From contig CAYOUV010000005.1 of assembly GCA_964407265.1 (NCBI GenBank), positions 18,886 through 82,885 on the forward strand: DNA of 64,000 bases, in the 5' to 3' direction. The notes under the pieces are model-generated. The model ran no database searches. It was not told the DNA's origin and was given only the letters and a program-made list of their open reading frames with translations. The stretch comes from CAYOUV01 sp964407265 (GTDB lineage: Bacteria > Chloroflexota > Anaerolineae > Anaerolineales > Villigracilaceae). The position numbers and the translations under genes were made by a program. Of this stretch, positions 42,225-51,011 are shown piece by piece; positions within the stretch are counted from its first letter, which is position 1; each line of letters opens with the position of its first letter.

Positions 42225-43530
42225 AAGCCACCTCCGGTTGTTCAACTTGCACTCCTGTCTTTCTCCGAATGTAAGCGGAGGCATCAGAAGCGGCTGCGCT
42301 GGCCGTGATGATACTGTCGACAATGTCCATCGGACCGCCGGCTGTGCCTGTCACAAATATCCCCGGCCGCTGTGTTACGCAGGGGGAGGCATTGGCAGCT
42401 GGAATAGCCACAAAACCATCTGATGAGGAGGGGGTCAAACCAAAATTTTGGTGTGAAGCGCCGGGAAGCATTCCAAGCGAGAGCACCACCAGGTCGTGAG
42501 TCCGTTCAACGATGCGACCATCTTCCGTTAATTCCACTTTAACGATCGGGTTGTGATTCTCATCCTCCCGAATAGAGGCCACCTTGCCACGTACGAATTC
42601 AACACCCATCGCTTTGGCATTTTGATAGAACTGCTCGTAGCCCTTGCCGAAGGTGCGGATGTCCATGAAGTAGATGGTGATGTCGGCCATTGGCAGCGCA
42701 CCGCTGATCAGCATGGCCTGCTTGATGGCATACATACAGCAAACGCGCGAGCAGTATTCGACACCTTGCGTTTGATCACGCGAACCAGCACACTGGACAT
42801 AAGCAATGGTGGTCGGTTCCATGCCGTCGCCGGGACGCAGGACGCGGCCATAGGGACCGGTGGGAGCCAGGAAGCGTTCCATCATCAGCGGGTCGATCAC
42901 ATTTGGTAGTTTGCCGCCACCATATTCCTTCTTTGCACCGAGTTCGGATAATTCAAAGCCCGTCGCTAGCACGATGGCAGTCGCTTCGATGGAAAATGTC
43001 TGCGGTTGTTGGGTAAAGTCCACCGCTTCGACGGGGCAGATTTTTTCGCATTTGCCGCAAAGTAAACAGTTGTCAATATCCAGCACGGCCTTTTGCGGGA
43101 CAGCGGTAGAGAAAGGCACACGAATGGCACGGTATGCACCGAGGCCGCGGTCAAAGGTGCTGGGCACCGTGATGGGACATTCATATTCGCACTGGCGGCA
43201 ACCCGTGCATTTGCTTTCATCCACATAGCGCGGCTTTTGTAAAACTGTGATATCAAAACCCGCGTTGTCCTTGGTAACCGATTGGACCTCGCAGTATGTG
43301 AAAAGTTGGATATTTGGATGGTGCGCCACCGCCGACATTTTGGGGGTAGTGATGCAGGAGCAGCAGTCGAGGGTCGGGAAGACTTTACTGAGGGTAATCA
43401 TCTTGCCGCCAATGCTGGCTTCGCGTTCCACCAAGGCAACCTGCAAACCCTGGTCACCGAGATCGAGCGCAACCTGCATCCCGGCGATTCCGCCGCCCAC
43501 GACGAGCGCATCAACTTGAAGATTACTCAT
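42217..43530 (-). CDS. QmoA-like HdrA-family flavoprotein
   Basis: 437 residues. FAD-binding VVGGGIAGMQVALDLGDQG, cysteine group LDCCSCITTPKMSAVAHH, two [4Fe-4S] groups CTGCRQCEYEC and CLLCGKCEKIC inserted at about 105-170, then VQCAGSRDQ and YCSRVCCMYAIKQA. Length and order match QmoA. ATGA overlap with the MvhD-like gene upstream. QmoABC moves electrons between quinone and APS reductase in sulfate reducers; no aprAB is seen here, so another partner such as the TusA/DsrE relay must be considered. Confidence 0.9.
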   Translation of the reverse strand: MSNLQVDALVVGGGIAGMQVALDLGDQGLQVALVEREASIGGKMITLSKVFPTLDCCSCITTPKMSAVAHHPNIQLFTYCEVQSVTKDNAGFDITVLQKPRYVDESKCTGCRQCEYECPITVPSTFDRGLGAYRAIRVPFSTAVPQKAVLDIDNCLLCGKCEKICPVEAVDFTQQPQTFSIEATAIVLATGFELSELGAKKEYGGGKLPNVIDPLMMERFLAPTGPYGRVLRPGDGMEPTTIAYVQCAGSRDQTQGVEYCSRVCCMYAIKQAMLISGALPMADITIYFMDIRTFGKGYEQFYQNAKAMGVEFVRGKVASIREDENHNPIVKVELTEDGRIVERTHDLVVLSLGMLPGASHQNFGLTPSSSDGFVAIPAANASPCVTQRPGIFVTGTAGGPMDIVDSIITASAAASDASAYIRRKTGVQVEQPEVAYA

Positions 43531-43982
43531 GCCTGTACTCCTTGCGTTGCAGGGGCGCGGGGGGCGATTTCGCTTTTTACGAAACCGATCCCTTTCAGCA
43601 ACTCATTCATCTGGTTGACTTCTTTCAAGAAGGGTTTGACGCAAACGGTGCAGATGGCTGCCAGGCGCAGGCGGCGGATGTCGATGTTGCGCGCTTTCAT
43701 CAATGCATAAGCATCGTTGATCAACTTGGCCGTACCATCAGCTTCGACTTTGTACGGGCTGTCGGTGCCACTGTACATGACAATGACGCCGTCTATGCCG
43801 TGTTCGAAAGCATGCACAAAGAACTCTGGCGGGAACATACACGGACACATTATTGGGAGGACGAAGGTGTTGGCCGGATAATCCAAATGGGCTTGACCAG
43901 TGGAATCTGCGCCAGCATAGCCACCCGCCAGGGTGGCCAGGATTAAGATTTTAGGTTGCTGTGTTTGCATAAGTTGGGCCAT
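43527..43982 (-). CDS. MvhD/FlpD/FrhD-like protein lacking its [2Fe-2S] cysteines
   Basis: 151 residues from the ATG at 43982 (AAGGA 6-7 nt upstream). Family pattern CNWCSYAGAD is here LATLAGGYAGAD, and the later GCHxGDCHY-like stretch is MYSGTDSPYK, so most ligand cysteines are gone; only MCPCMFPPEFF and CTVCVKPFLK keep Cys pairs. MvhD links hydrogenase to HdrA. The change suggests loss of its cluster or a new function. Directly upstream of the QmoA-like gene with 4 nt overlap. Confidence 0.78.
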   Translation of the reverse strand: MAQLMQTQQPKILILATLAGGYAGADSTGQAHLDYPANTFVLPIMCPCMFPPEFFVHAFEHGIDGVIVMYSGTDSPYKVEADGTAKLINDAYALMKARNIDIRRLRLAAICTVCVKPFLKEVNQMNELLKGIGFVKSEIAPRAPATQGVQA

Positions 43983-44053
43983 GGCTAATCCTTCTTGAAC
44001 CTGCAAAGGCTCAAGTCATTCACCACAAAGGTACGCGGACTAAAAAAACTGAT

Positions 44054-44087
44054 ATTCTTCTATGTGGTCGATTTTTAATAGAAGAAT
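44054..44087 (-). repeat. inverted repeat at the end of the TusA gene
   Basis: ATTCTTCTAT (44054-44063) and ATAGAAGAAT (44078-44087) are exact complements around a 14-nt spacer. It overlaps the TusA stop codon and lies in the 104-bp gap before the MvhD-like gene. It may be a weak hairpin for RNA processing. Confidence 0.45.
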
Positions 44088-44341
44088 TACTTCATGCGTC
44101 GGATGAAGAGCCGCTCGTAGCCTTCACCGGGTAGTATGCCCATGAACTCATGTCCGACTTTCTCGCACCAGCGCGGCATATCATTCTTGGTATTGACGTC
44201 GCCTGACCAGATTTCGAGGACTTCGCCAACCTTGACAGCTGCGATGCCCTTCTTGGCTTCCAGCAACGGGCCCGGGCAGGACATGGCACGTGCATCAACA
44301 ACTTTGGCAGCCTGGATATTCGCTAATTCAGGGGTAGTCAT
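44087..44341 (-). CDS. TusA-family sulfur carrier protein
   Basis: 84 residues. ARAMSCPGPLLEAKKGIAAV carries the CPxP active cysteine (C22). Typical TusA/SirA fold length. Second gene of the Qmo-like operon after ArsR. TusA proteins hold a persulfide and pass it to DsrE-type proteins or to sulfur-oxidising enzymes; similar small proteins occur in selenium metabolism (YedF). In this setting it likely carries sulfur (or selenium) to or from the Qmo/DsrE unit. Confidence 0.92.
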   Translation of the reverse strand: MTTPELANIQAAKVVDARAMSCPGPLLEAKKGIAAVKVGEVLEIWSGDVNTKNDMPRWCEKVGHEFMGILPGEGYERLFIRRMK

Positions 44342-44365
44342 GGGTAACCTCCTTCAGGTTATTAA

Positions 44366-44674
44366 TCATTTAGCGTGGTTATCGCTGGTAAGTGGATTGG
44401 CCAAAATCGAACATTCCTTCAGCCACTCATTTTCAGCGATTCGATAATAGATCGTCTGTCCGTCGCGCCTGGCAGACACAATGTTGTGCTCTTTAAGCAG
44501 GGCAAGGTGTTGCGAGATGTTTTGTAAAGATGTGCCAACTTCACTGGCAATCTCACTGACAGGCAATTCGCGCTCAGAAAGGCTCCACAAAATCAAAATT
44601 CGAGAAGCATTTCCAAACACTCTGTATAGTTCTGCTTGCTCCTCAGCAAGTTTCCTTAATGCCTGAATCGTCAT
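44366..44674 (-). CDS. ArsR family transcriptional regulator
   Basis: 102 residues. YRVFGNASRILILWSLSERE, VSEIASEVGTSLQNISQHLA and VSARRDGQTIYYRIAENEW give the winged helix. One Cys (KECSIL) near the end. First gene of the Qmo-like operon and its probable regulator; 24 bp separate it from the TusA gene. Confidence 0.9.
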   Translation of the reverse strand: MTIQALRKLAEEQAELYRVFGNASRILILWSLSERELPVSEIASEVGTSLQNISQHLALLKEHNIVSARRDGQTIYYRIAENEWLKECSILANPLTSDNHAK

Positions 44675-45308
44675 TCAAACCCATTCTCTTTCGTACAACA
44701 AAATTGCCAAACAGCTTAATTAAGAGCCTGCTTAACTATAAGTGCGATATATCACAATCAACAAGTGCTAATAATCACAAACGAATGTTGTCTATTCTAT
44801 AGCTGGCTATAGGTATTTTTTATGGCCCCACCTATTCACTCTTCATCCAATCGCAAACTTCGGCCAGGTTGATAATCTATTCTGCTTTCCCGTTCCAATA
44901 AAGGTCCAAACAGACAGCTCCCAGTAGCCAAAGAAGTGCCCGCCTTCGATAAAATGAGGGGCGCCTACTTCTGTCGCTCGAATTCGGTTCAGAGATGGGA
45001 AACCGGAAATTAACCCGTAGGATCCAGGCAAAACCCTTTTACAGATGGGCATGACAAGCGACCGCTAGTCACCACAGGGAGTTGCACCATGCCAAAAGGA
45101 AAAGGTTGTGTTGCTGGGGAAAAAATAATCATCCGGCAATAAAGCCTGCTTGCAGCGCCTCGGTTAAGTATTTTTGGTTGTAAGGCTTTTTTTATGGCCA
45201 AGTAAAAGTAAACAGCTTCAGGACTTGGTGCGTTTCTTGCCAAAAAATTAATTTCGTTTCAATTTACTTCATATCTCCCCACAGGGTGATTTGCCGATAG
45301 GCGCAAAT
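44675..45308. other. non-coding stretch between the Qmo-like operon and the glycosyltransferase group
   Basis: 634 bp without a convincing gene in any frame. AT-rich near the ArsR gene, with TATAGCTGGCTATA (about 44799-44812) as a small palindrome that could be an operator for ArsR. The rest, to 45308, shows nothing recognised; short open frames there have no family features. Confidence 0.5.
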
Positions 45309-45992
45309 TTATTGCGCCCATGCATAACGAAAAATGACCCCCAGTATATACCAACCCGCTAATAGAGTCCCGCGGATCGTCCCGCTGACCTTGGACCGAC
45401 CGGTCAATCGGCTCCGGTAACTGACAGGGACCTCGACGATTCTCGCTTTGCGACGCGCCGCTTTCACGATCATCTCCGTCGGCCAACCGTAAGTCATTTC
45501 CTGCATGTTCAATTCAAGCAACATCCCCCTGCGGATGGCGCGATACGGTCCCAAATCGGTAATGGATAGCCCGTAAAGAATGTTCATCAAGCGTGATGCC
45601 AGCCAATTCCCGAAACGTTGTTGAGAAGGCATAGCGCCTCTTACAATCTGGCCCAGTTCACGCGAACCCAACACCAGGTCAGCCCAATTTTCTAAAATTG
45701 GCGACAGCAACAAGGGCAGGTCACCTGGAGTGTAACTGTAATCCCCGTCCATAAAAACAATCACATCAGCATCCATTGCTGCGGCTACACCAGCGGCGCA
45801 GGCATATCCATACCCTCGCCGTGGTTCGCTGATTACCTTGGCTCCTGCCTTTGCCGCTTCAAGGGAGGTGGTATCAGTTGAAGCATTATCCACCACGATC
45901 ACGTTTACCGGAATTTTTCGAACATCTTCCACCAATTGCCGAATATTGCCAGCCTCATTGGCGGCCGGGATTATGACTGTTATTTTTGTCAG
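45309..45992 (-). CDS. family 2 glycosyltransferase, probably starting at CTG
   Basis: 227 residues if the start is the CTG at 45992, which overlaps the previous stop as CTGA. The first strand of the GT-A fold (TKITVIIPAANEAGNIRQL) lies before any ATG, GTG or TTG in the frame, and a stop codon lies three codons before the CTG, so a rare start is required. Other motifs: VVDNASTDTT, FMDGDYSYTP and SYRSRLTGRSKVSGT. No membrane tail of usual DPM-type enzymes. It likely transfers a sugar to a polyprenol or glycan. Confidence 0.85.
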   Translation of the reverse strand: MTKITVIIPAANEAGNIRQLVEDVRKIPVNVIVVDNASTDTTSLEAAKAGAKVISEPRRGYGYACAAGVAAAMDADVIVFMDGDYSYTPGDLPLLLSPILENWADLVLGSRELGQIVRGAMPSQQRFGNWLASRLMNILYGLSITDLGPYRAIRRGMLLELNMQEMTYGWPTEMIVKAARRKARIVEVPVSYRSRLTGRSKVSGTIRGTLLAGWYILGVIFRYAWAQ

Positions 45993-46693
45993 CTTGAGTC
46001 AACCTTTCGCATCAAAGACTGGATGAATTCTTGGTTCAGGAAACGACGTGTATGATCTGCTGTGTGCGGATCAAGCCCCTCGATTTCATCCGCCAGTCGA
46101 ACCAAAGAAGCCTTATCGTCCACATCGTACCAGTTCGGCAATTTGACGAGATGCAGGCCCTGCTCTCTTGCCAAGGCTATTGTCTCCGCGGTCACAGTCG
46201 GTGTACTCATGCGGACTTCACGCAGTAGTCGCGGGATCTGCTGGTTGCAGCCGATCAAATAATAACCTCCATCAACGCAGGGACCCAGAACCACATCCGC
46301 TCCATCTGCCAGGGATGAAAAGGCGAGTGACAGATATCTCGTTGGAAGTGTGGGACTGTCGCTATCCATAATCACTGCGTGTTCGTAGCCACGGGACAAA
46401 TACCAAGCTAATGCGTTATCGAGTCTGGCCCCCAAATCAGCACCTTCTTGTTGAATCAATTGAAAATCCGGAGCCAGGTTATGAAAATAGCCATGCGCCT
46501 CCGCAGGAAGATAAGCAATCACTCGGTCGGCACCCTCAACCAGACGCACCTGGTCGAGCGTGTCAGCCAGAAAGCATTCATACAATGCACTTGCCTGTAC
46601 CGGGCTCAACGGTGGAGAAAGACGGGTCTTTGTATTTCCAGGTGCAGGACGCTTGGCCACCACAATCAGGGCATTTCTTTTTTCAAGCTGCAT
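45989..46693 (-). CDS. TIGR04282/DUF2064 family glycosyltransferase
   Basis: 234 residues. LIVVAKRPAPGNTKTRLSPP is the nucleotide-binding N-terminus, AVIMDSDSPTLPTRYLSLAF the central DxD-like site, and LGPCVDGGYYLIGC the family signature. Named for an arsenosugar gene cluster in some bacteria, but many members sit beside GT2 genes like this one. Overlaps both neighbours, so one transcript for this group is likely. Confidence 0.88.
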   Translation of the reverse strand: MQLEKRNALIVVAKRPAPGNTKTRLSPPLSPVQASALYECFLADTLDQVRLVEGADRVIAYLPAEAHGYFHNLAPDFQLIQQEGADLGARLDNALAWYLSRGYEHAVIMDSDSPTLPTRYLSLAFSSLADGADVVLGPCVDGGYYLIGCNQQIPRLLREVRMSTPTVTAETIALAREQGLHLVKLPNWYDVDDKASLVRLADEIEGLDPHTADHTRRFLNQEFIQSLMRKVDSS

Positions 46694-48170
46694 GATAAAT
46701 GCGCCTCACTCGTCTTTCCTGCCAAAGATTCCACAAGGCATACAACCAGGGAACGCCCATAACCCCCAACGTGAGCAGAGCTTCCAGCCAGACTGCTTGC
46801 CCAGGCGGGGCCTTTATTATTTTCGGGACGATCAAGGGACCAAACCATAAATTTTGACTCAAAACCCAAAACCCAAAAAGCAGGGCTAAGCGGCGATTTC
46901 CCTTGGACAGAAGCGGAGACAGCGTAATCAGCCACAGGCCGTACCATTGATGAAACCAAAGACAGACTGTCATCAAATAGAAAGCGAGGATATTAAACGT
47001 GGCCTGTAGATAATCATTCGCCGGGTCGTGTTTTCCGGTGAAGAGGGATTGATAAAGAACAAAGAGTAACAATAATCCCAGGGCAGATAAACTGATGATC
47101 TGATCGGAGGCTTGGGCTCCAAGAAGCGGAGTTAATGCTTTATTGACAACTGAAGGAATAGAGGTGGTGAATAATTGCATCCGCCTCCCAATATCGAGTG
47201 TTGAAAATCCAGCCCAAAACGGATAATACAATAGGGCCGTCAACAAGCCACTTCCAACCACAGTTTTCGTAAGGAAGATAAGCCGAGAGGTCATTTTACG
47301 CAGATCTCGCCAGCCGATCACTATGACAACAGGAATCAACAACACCGGAATGAACTTTATCAATGCTCCCAATAACAAAGAAAACACCGCCGAAGTGTAA
47401 TGCTGTCTGCTCATCCAAAAGAATGCCAATAACAACCAAAAAGCCATGGCCATGTCGTTATGACCATTTCCCCAGGTTTCGAATAACACGACCGGATTCC
47501 ACCCTAATAAGAGAACGCCGCTCAGAGCTTTTTCCGGCGCCTTAGCCTGAAGGATCAAATATACAATACCCACACTAGCCAGGTGAAACAGGCCAGGCAG
47601 AAACTTGAATGCCATAACATTGGCAATTATGCCATCTCCCGACAAGCGAGAAGTCAAGCCAGCCAGAAATTCCCATAAAGGGCCGTATGCGGAACTCGAA
47701 TCTTTCCAAGCTGTATACTGAAAAAAAGGATCCTGTGGATAATTCGCTATCACCTGCCTGAATGGATCCCCGGAATAGACACCTAAGATACGTCCGTGCA
47801 TGATGTTGTCGTAAATGTCGGCAGCATCGAAAGGCGCCATGCATAAAAAGATTGCAACAAAGGCCAGCATGCCACAGACGACGATGAACCAGGCTGCTTT
47901 CCCCTGGGTGTGACGACTGGTAAGGCGATACCCTCCCCAATACAACAGACCCAGGCTCACGAAGGCAAAAATCATACGCAGAAAGGCTATAGTCCCTCCC
48001 CGGTATAACAAGGAAATGTCCAGACGCGGTTGGCTGTATAGGATAAAGAGGTTTGCCGGAAATAAAAACGCCAGCACATAAATTAACATACTGGCCAGAC
48101 AAATACCAACAAGCTGCAAGGCTGCATATGAACTATGGTGATTATTAGTCTGGGAGTGCATGAATCCCAT
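46683..48170 (-). CDS. polyprenol-phosphate-mannose-dependent glycosyltransferase, GT-C membrane type
   Basis: 495 residues from the ATG at 48170 (GAGG about 5 nt upstream). About 11-12 membrane helices. Extracytoplasmic DAADIYDNIMHGRILGVY has the acidic motif that GT-C enzymes use, and YPQDPFFQYTAWKDSSSAYG follows, as in mannosyltransferases of the MptA/MptB or DUF2029 kind. It overlaps the next gene upstream by 26 nt. Likely adds mannose to a lipid- or wall-linked glycan. Confidence 0.83.
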   Translation of the reverse strand: MGFMHSQTNNHHSSYAALQLVGICLASMLIYVLAFLFPANLFILYSQPRLDISLLYRGGTIAFLRMIFAFVSLGLLYWGGYRLTSRHTQGKAAWFIVVCGMLAFVAIFLCMAPFDAADIYDNIMHGRILGVYSGDPFRQVIANYPQDPFFQYTAWKDSSSAYGPLWEFLAGLTSRLSGDGIIANVMAFKFLPGLFHLASVGIVYLILQAKAPEKALSGVLLLGWNPVVLFETWGNGHNDMAMAFWLLLAFFWMSRQHYTSAVFSLLLGALIKFIPVLLIPVVIVIGWRDLRKMTSRLIFLTKTVVGSGLLTALLYYPFWAGFSTLDIGRRMQLFTTSIPSVVNKALTPLLGAQASDQIISLSALGLLLLFVLYQSLFTGKHDPANDYLQATFNILAFYLMTVCLWFHQWYGLWLITLSPLLSKGNRRLALLFGFWVLSQNLWFGPLIVPKIIKAPPGQAVWLEALLTLGVMGVPWLYALWNLWQERRVRRIYHAA

Positions 48171-49509
48171 GAAACCTCGCAAAATCGATCAGTAAAAACA
48201 GGTATAAAGGCAGGAATTGAGCCAGGATCGCAGCTTTGACTGGTACTTGATGGATGAAGTAGGTATACGATAAGCCAATCAACCCGCAGAATAACCACCA
48301 GCCTGTCCAGGCGTCAGGTCGCGGTAATTTCAAAATACCCAGGCTTTTACCCGAAGGTATCAGGAAGATCGCAATCAAGGGCAGGAGCCAGAGCATGTAC
48401 CATGCAAACAGATCCTGAGAAAAAAGGGTGAGCACACCGATGGGGAGGACGCAGCGCCGCAAAGCTGTTTTAGCGTCTGGAGCCGGATGGGTGAAAGCCC
48501 AGCCTGCAGCAATGGCGATAATGCCGAGAGCTAAGGGTATCAACATATTGGGTAAATTCAGCCTGAGCCCATCCAACAGGTATTTGATCGCGGAGACAAG
48601 GGGACTGACATTAAATGTCTCCCGAATATAATGCGGCAGATAACCCAGCACCCCCCATCCGCTGGCCATCACATAGGGCAGATAAAACAAACCCACTGTC
48701 AGCCCAAACATTATCGGCATGCGCCACCGCCCTTGAGGGTGACGGGGACGCCATAAAAAGGGGAGCAGCAAAGCCGGATAAAGTTTCATGGCTGTCGCAA
48801 CCCCAAGTAAAAAACCAGTTAAGCCATCTCTTTCCCGGATGCGCGCCCACCAGGCGCCTACCAAAAATGGCAGGAGCAGACCATCCAAATGGGCAGAGTG
48901 AGCAGTTTCAAAAGCCAAGACTGGAGACCATAAGTAAATCAATGCGCGTAATGGGGGGAGTTCCAAGTCGCGCAACAAGCCCAGGAGCAAAATCCCGGCC
49001 AGCAATCCTCCAGCGGCCATCACGGCCTGGAACCAATGGATATTATCGGGCCAGATGTGCCATAGAAGAGCAAAGGCAGCCTCCGCGGCTGGCGGATAGA
49101 TCGTCACGGCGGGCTTCCGATTGATGGAAGGGTAGATTGTATTGTCGCGCAGGAAGGTCAATTCCGGAGCCTCGGGAGGATAGCGATAAGGGCTGATGCC
49201 CTGGGCCTGCACTCTGCCATCCCACACGTAACGATACATATCGTCAGAAAGCGTTGGGCGCATAGATACCAAGATCGCCTGCATTAGGAAAGCCACACCA
49301 AAGATCCCAAGTATGACCCCAGAAGCAACAGCCTTCTCTGTTTCCAGAATCAGCAGACAGGCGACTCCATACACGAGGAGAGCCGAAACGAAGAGATACT
49401 CAAATGCGATCGTATTCAGGCGCAAATCGCCAAGCACCAATGCCCAGACGCAAATGGCGATTAATAAGAATCCCGCTATAGCGAGAGCCCAGCTTCCGTT
49501 GCGAGACAT
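48145..49509 (-). CDS. GT87-like membrane glycosyltransferase
   Basis: 454 residues with about 11 membrane helices. LSDDMYRYVWDGRVQAQGIS is the typical extracytoplasmic acidic loop, followed by PYRYPPEAPELTFLRD and IYPPAAEAAFALLWHIWPDN. Same overall plan as the next GT-C protein (46683). Both would use polyprenol-phosphate mannose made by the enzyme at 50148. Confidence 0.83.
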   Translation of the reverse strand: MSRNGSWALAIAGFLLIAICVWALVLGDLRLNTIAFEYLFVSALLVYGVACLLILETEKAVASGVILGIFGVAFLMQAILVSMRPTLSDDMYRYVWDGRVQAQGISPYRYPPEAPELTFLRDNTIYPSINRKPAVTIYPPAAEAAFALLWHIWPDNIHWFQAVMAAGGLLAGILLLGLLRDLELPPLRALIYLWSPVLAFETAHSAHLDGLLLPFLVGAWWARIRERDGLTGFLLGVATAMKLYPALLLPFLWRPRHPQGRWRMPIMFGLTVGLFYLPYVMASGWGVLGYLPHYIRETFNVSPLVSAIKYLLDGLRLNLPNMLIPLALGIIAIAAGWAFTHPAPDAKTALRRCVLPIGVLTLFSQDLFAWYMLWLLPLIAIFLIPSGKSLGILKLPRPDAWTGWWLFCGLIGLSYTYFIHQVPVKAAILAQFLPLYLFLLIDFARFHGIHALPD

Positions 49510-49524
49510 CTCACTCTTGTTGGA

Positions 49525-50097
49525 TCAGGTCAGAGCTAATAAGGTCTTTGCCAACCAATTTCCCCGGTCCGCACCTGTTCGAAGACGAGGGCGCAGCCAT
49601 GCGTCCAGTCCCAGGAAGCGACCGGTTGGTATTGAAAGGAAGATCAATCCCAAGATAGCAAGCATGCCGTAGGTCCAATACCATTCTCCAGGGGCAGCAG
49701 TTACGCCGATATACAAATTGATCGCTTGAACCAAACCAGCCAGGCCTCCCAGCCGAGTGAACAGGCCCAGGATCAAGGAGACGGCTACGAAAGCCTCCAT
49801 CAACCAGATGATCCAACCCATCCAGGCCAGGTTGGGAACGACCAAACTTTTGACCAGAGAGGCTTGCAATGGCCACTTTGAGTAAAGCGTCATGATCCCC
49901 ACCCAATCGCAAAGGCCAGATGTACGCGCATGAATATCCGTGGTCACAGCGAAATTCGGTGGACACCCAAAAGTTGGCGGTAACTTCCAGAGCAACTGGG
50001 TGTACCACAAATAGCCGATGACCAGCCGGGAAACGAACATGCCAATCCGGCCAACGCCATCGAGAGAACTATCATTCGAGAACAGGTTTTTAATCAT
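49525..50097 (-). CDS. DoxX/DoxD family membrane protein
   Basis: 190 residues from the ATG at 50097 (AAAAGGAGAC upstream); a longer frame to 50514 is shadow sequence of the neighbouring gene. Four membrane helices, with LIGYLWYTQLLWKLPPTFG-like start (VSRLVIGYLWYTQLLWKLPP), MEAFVAVSLILGLFTRLGGL and GEWYWTYGMLAILGLIFL. DoxD is the small thiosulfate:quinone oxidoreductase subunit; DoxX relatives have other or unknown roles. With sulfur genes nearby, a thiosulfate role is possible but not shown. Confidence 0.8.
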   Translation of the reverse strand: MIKNLFSNDSSLDGVGRIGMFVSRLVIGYLWYTQLLWKLPPTFGCPPNFAVTTDIHARTSGLCDWVGIMTLYSKWPLQASLVKSLVVPNLAWMGWIIWLMEAFVAVSLILGLFTRLGGLAGLVQAINLYIGVTAAPGEWYWTYGMLAILGLIFLSIPTGRFLGLDAWLRPRLRTGADRGNWLAKTLLALT

Positions 50098-50147
50098 TTC
50101 GGGTCTCCTTTTCTTGCCCAATTGAATAAATAAATACAGTTGCCGTT

Positions 50148-50900
50148 TCAATAAGTTCCCTTGATATGCGCCGTTGAACCAGAGCGGCGGATTTTTCGAT
50201 AAGCCCACAACATTTGCCAGATTCTCAAAGCTGCTTCGGCTTGGATATGCAACGACATCTTGGATCTCCCACTCCGGCGTTCGGCAAAAAAGATTGGCAC
50301 TTCGACAATACGATGCTGCAAGCAGTACGCCAAATAAGCCATTTCGACTTGGAAGAAATAGCCATTTGATCGGATGCAGCCGAGTGGAATATCCAGAAGT
50401 GTCTGCCGCCGCCAGAGACGGTATCCAGTTGTCAGATCCTGGTAAGGCATATTCAGAATCGTGCGCGCATATAAATTTCCCCAGCGCGAAAGCACCCTTC
50501 GCAAAAAAGGCCAATCCTCGTCAACACTGCCTCCATCAATAAACCGCGATCCGAGCACAAGGTCACAAGTCTCCAGGCTTTTTATCATTCCCGGCAAGGC
50601 AGCCGGGACGTGGGAACAATCGCCATCCATCTGGGCGACGGCATCCACGTCCTCTTCCAGAATTTGTTGAAATCCCCGGATGTAGGCTGAAGCAAGTCCC
50701 GATCTTTCTGGACGATGAAGCACGTTCATTCGTCCCGGATTTGCGTCAGATAACTTGTCAGCTAAGTGGCCTGTACCATCCGGACTATTGTCATCCACAA
50801 CAAGTAAACGCAATTCCAAAGGAAGCGCAAATAATGCAGAAACCAGATTGGGTAGATTGTCTACTTCATTGTAAGTTGGGATCACAACACCTACTTGCAT
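50148..50900 (-). CDS. polyprenol monophosphomannose synthase (DPM1-like GT2)
   Basis: 250 residues from the ATG at 50900 (AGGAAAGG upstream). VGVVIPTYNEVDNLPNLVSA, VVDDNSPDGTG, AQMDGDCSHVPAALPGM (DxD) and GSRFIDGGSVDEDWPFLRRV and RRSGRSKMS are DPM1 signatures. No C-terminal membrane helices. It makes polyprenol-phosphate-mannose on the inner face, the donor for the GT-C enzymes at 46683 and 48145. Confidence 0.9.
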   Translation of the reverse strand: MQVGVVIPTYNEVDNLPNLVSALFALPLELRLLVVDDNSPDGTGHLADKLSDANPGRMNVLHRPERSGLASAYIRGFQQILEEDVDAVAQMDGDCSHVPAALPGMIKSLETCDLVLGSRFIDGGSVDEDWPFLRRVLSRWGNLYARTILNMPYQDLTTGYRLWRRQTLLDIPLGCIRSNGYFFQVEMAYLAYCLQHRIVEVPIFFAERRSGRSKMSLHIQAEAALRIWQMLWAYRKIRRSGSTAHIKGTY

Positions 50901-51011
50901 AGCCTTTCCTACTTTGGTCAATCCGAAAGATAGACCCGGGTTATTTCCGGCATGGTTTGGACGGTGCATGGACTACAGGCCATTCGAAGCAGAATATCTT
51001 GAAACCGACAG

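Noticed and set aside
44843..45243. Two short open frames on the - strand
   Set aside because: No ribosome sites, no recognisable family, atypical composition; treated as non-coding.
50098..50514. N-terminal extension of the DoxX protein
   Set aside because: The ATG at 50097 has a strong ribosome site, and the upstream part lies in another frame of the DPM1-like gene.
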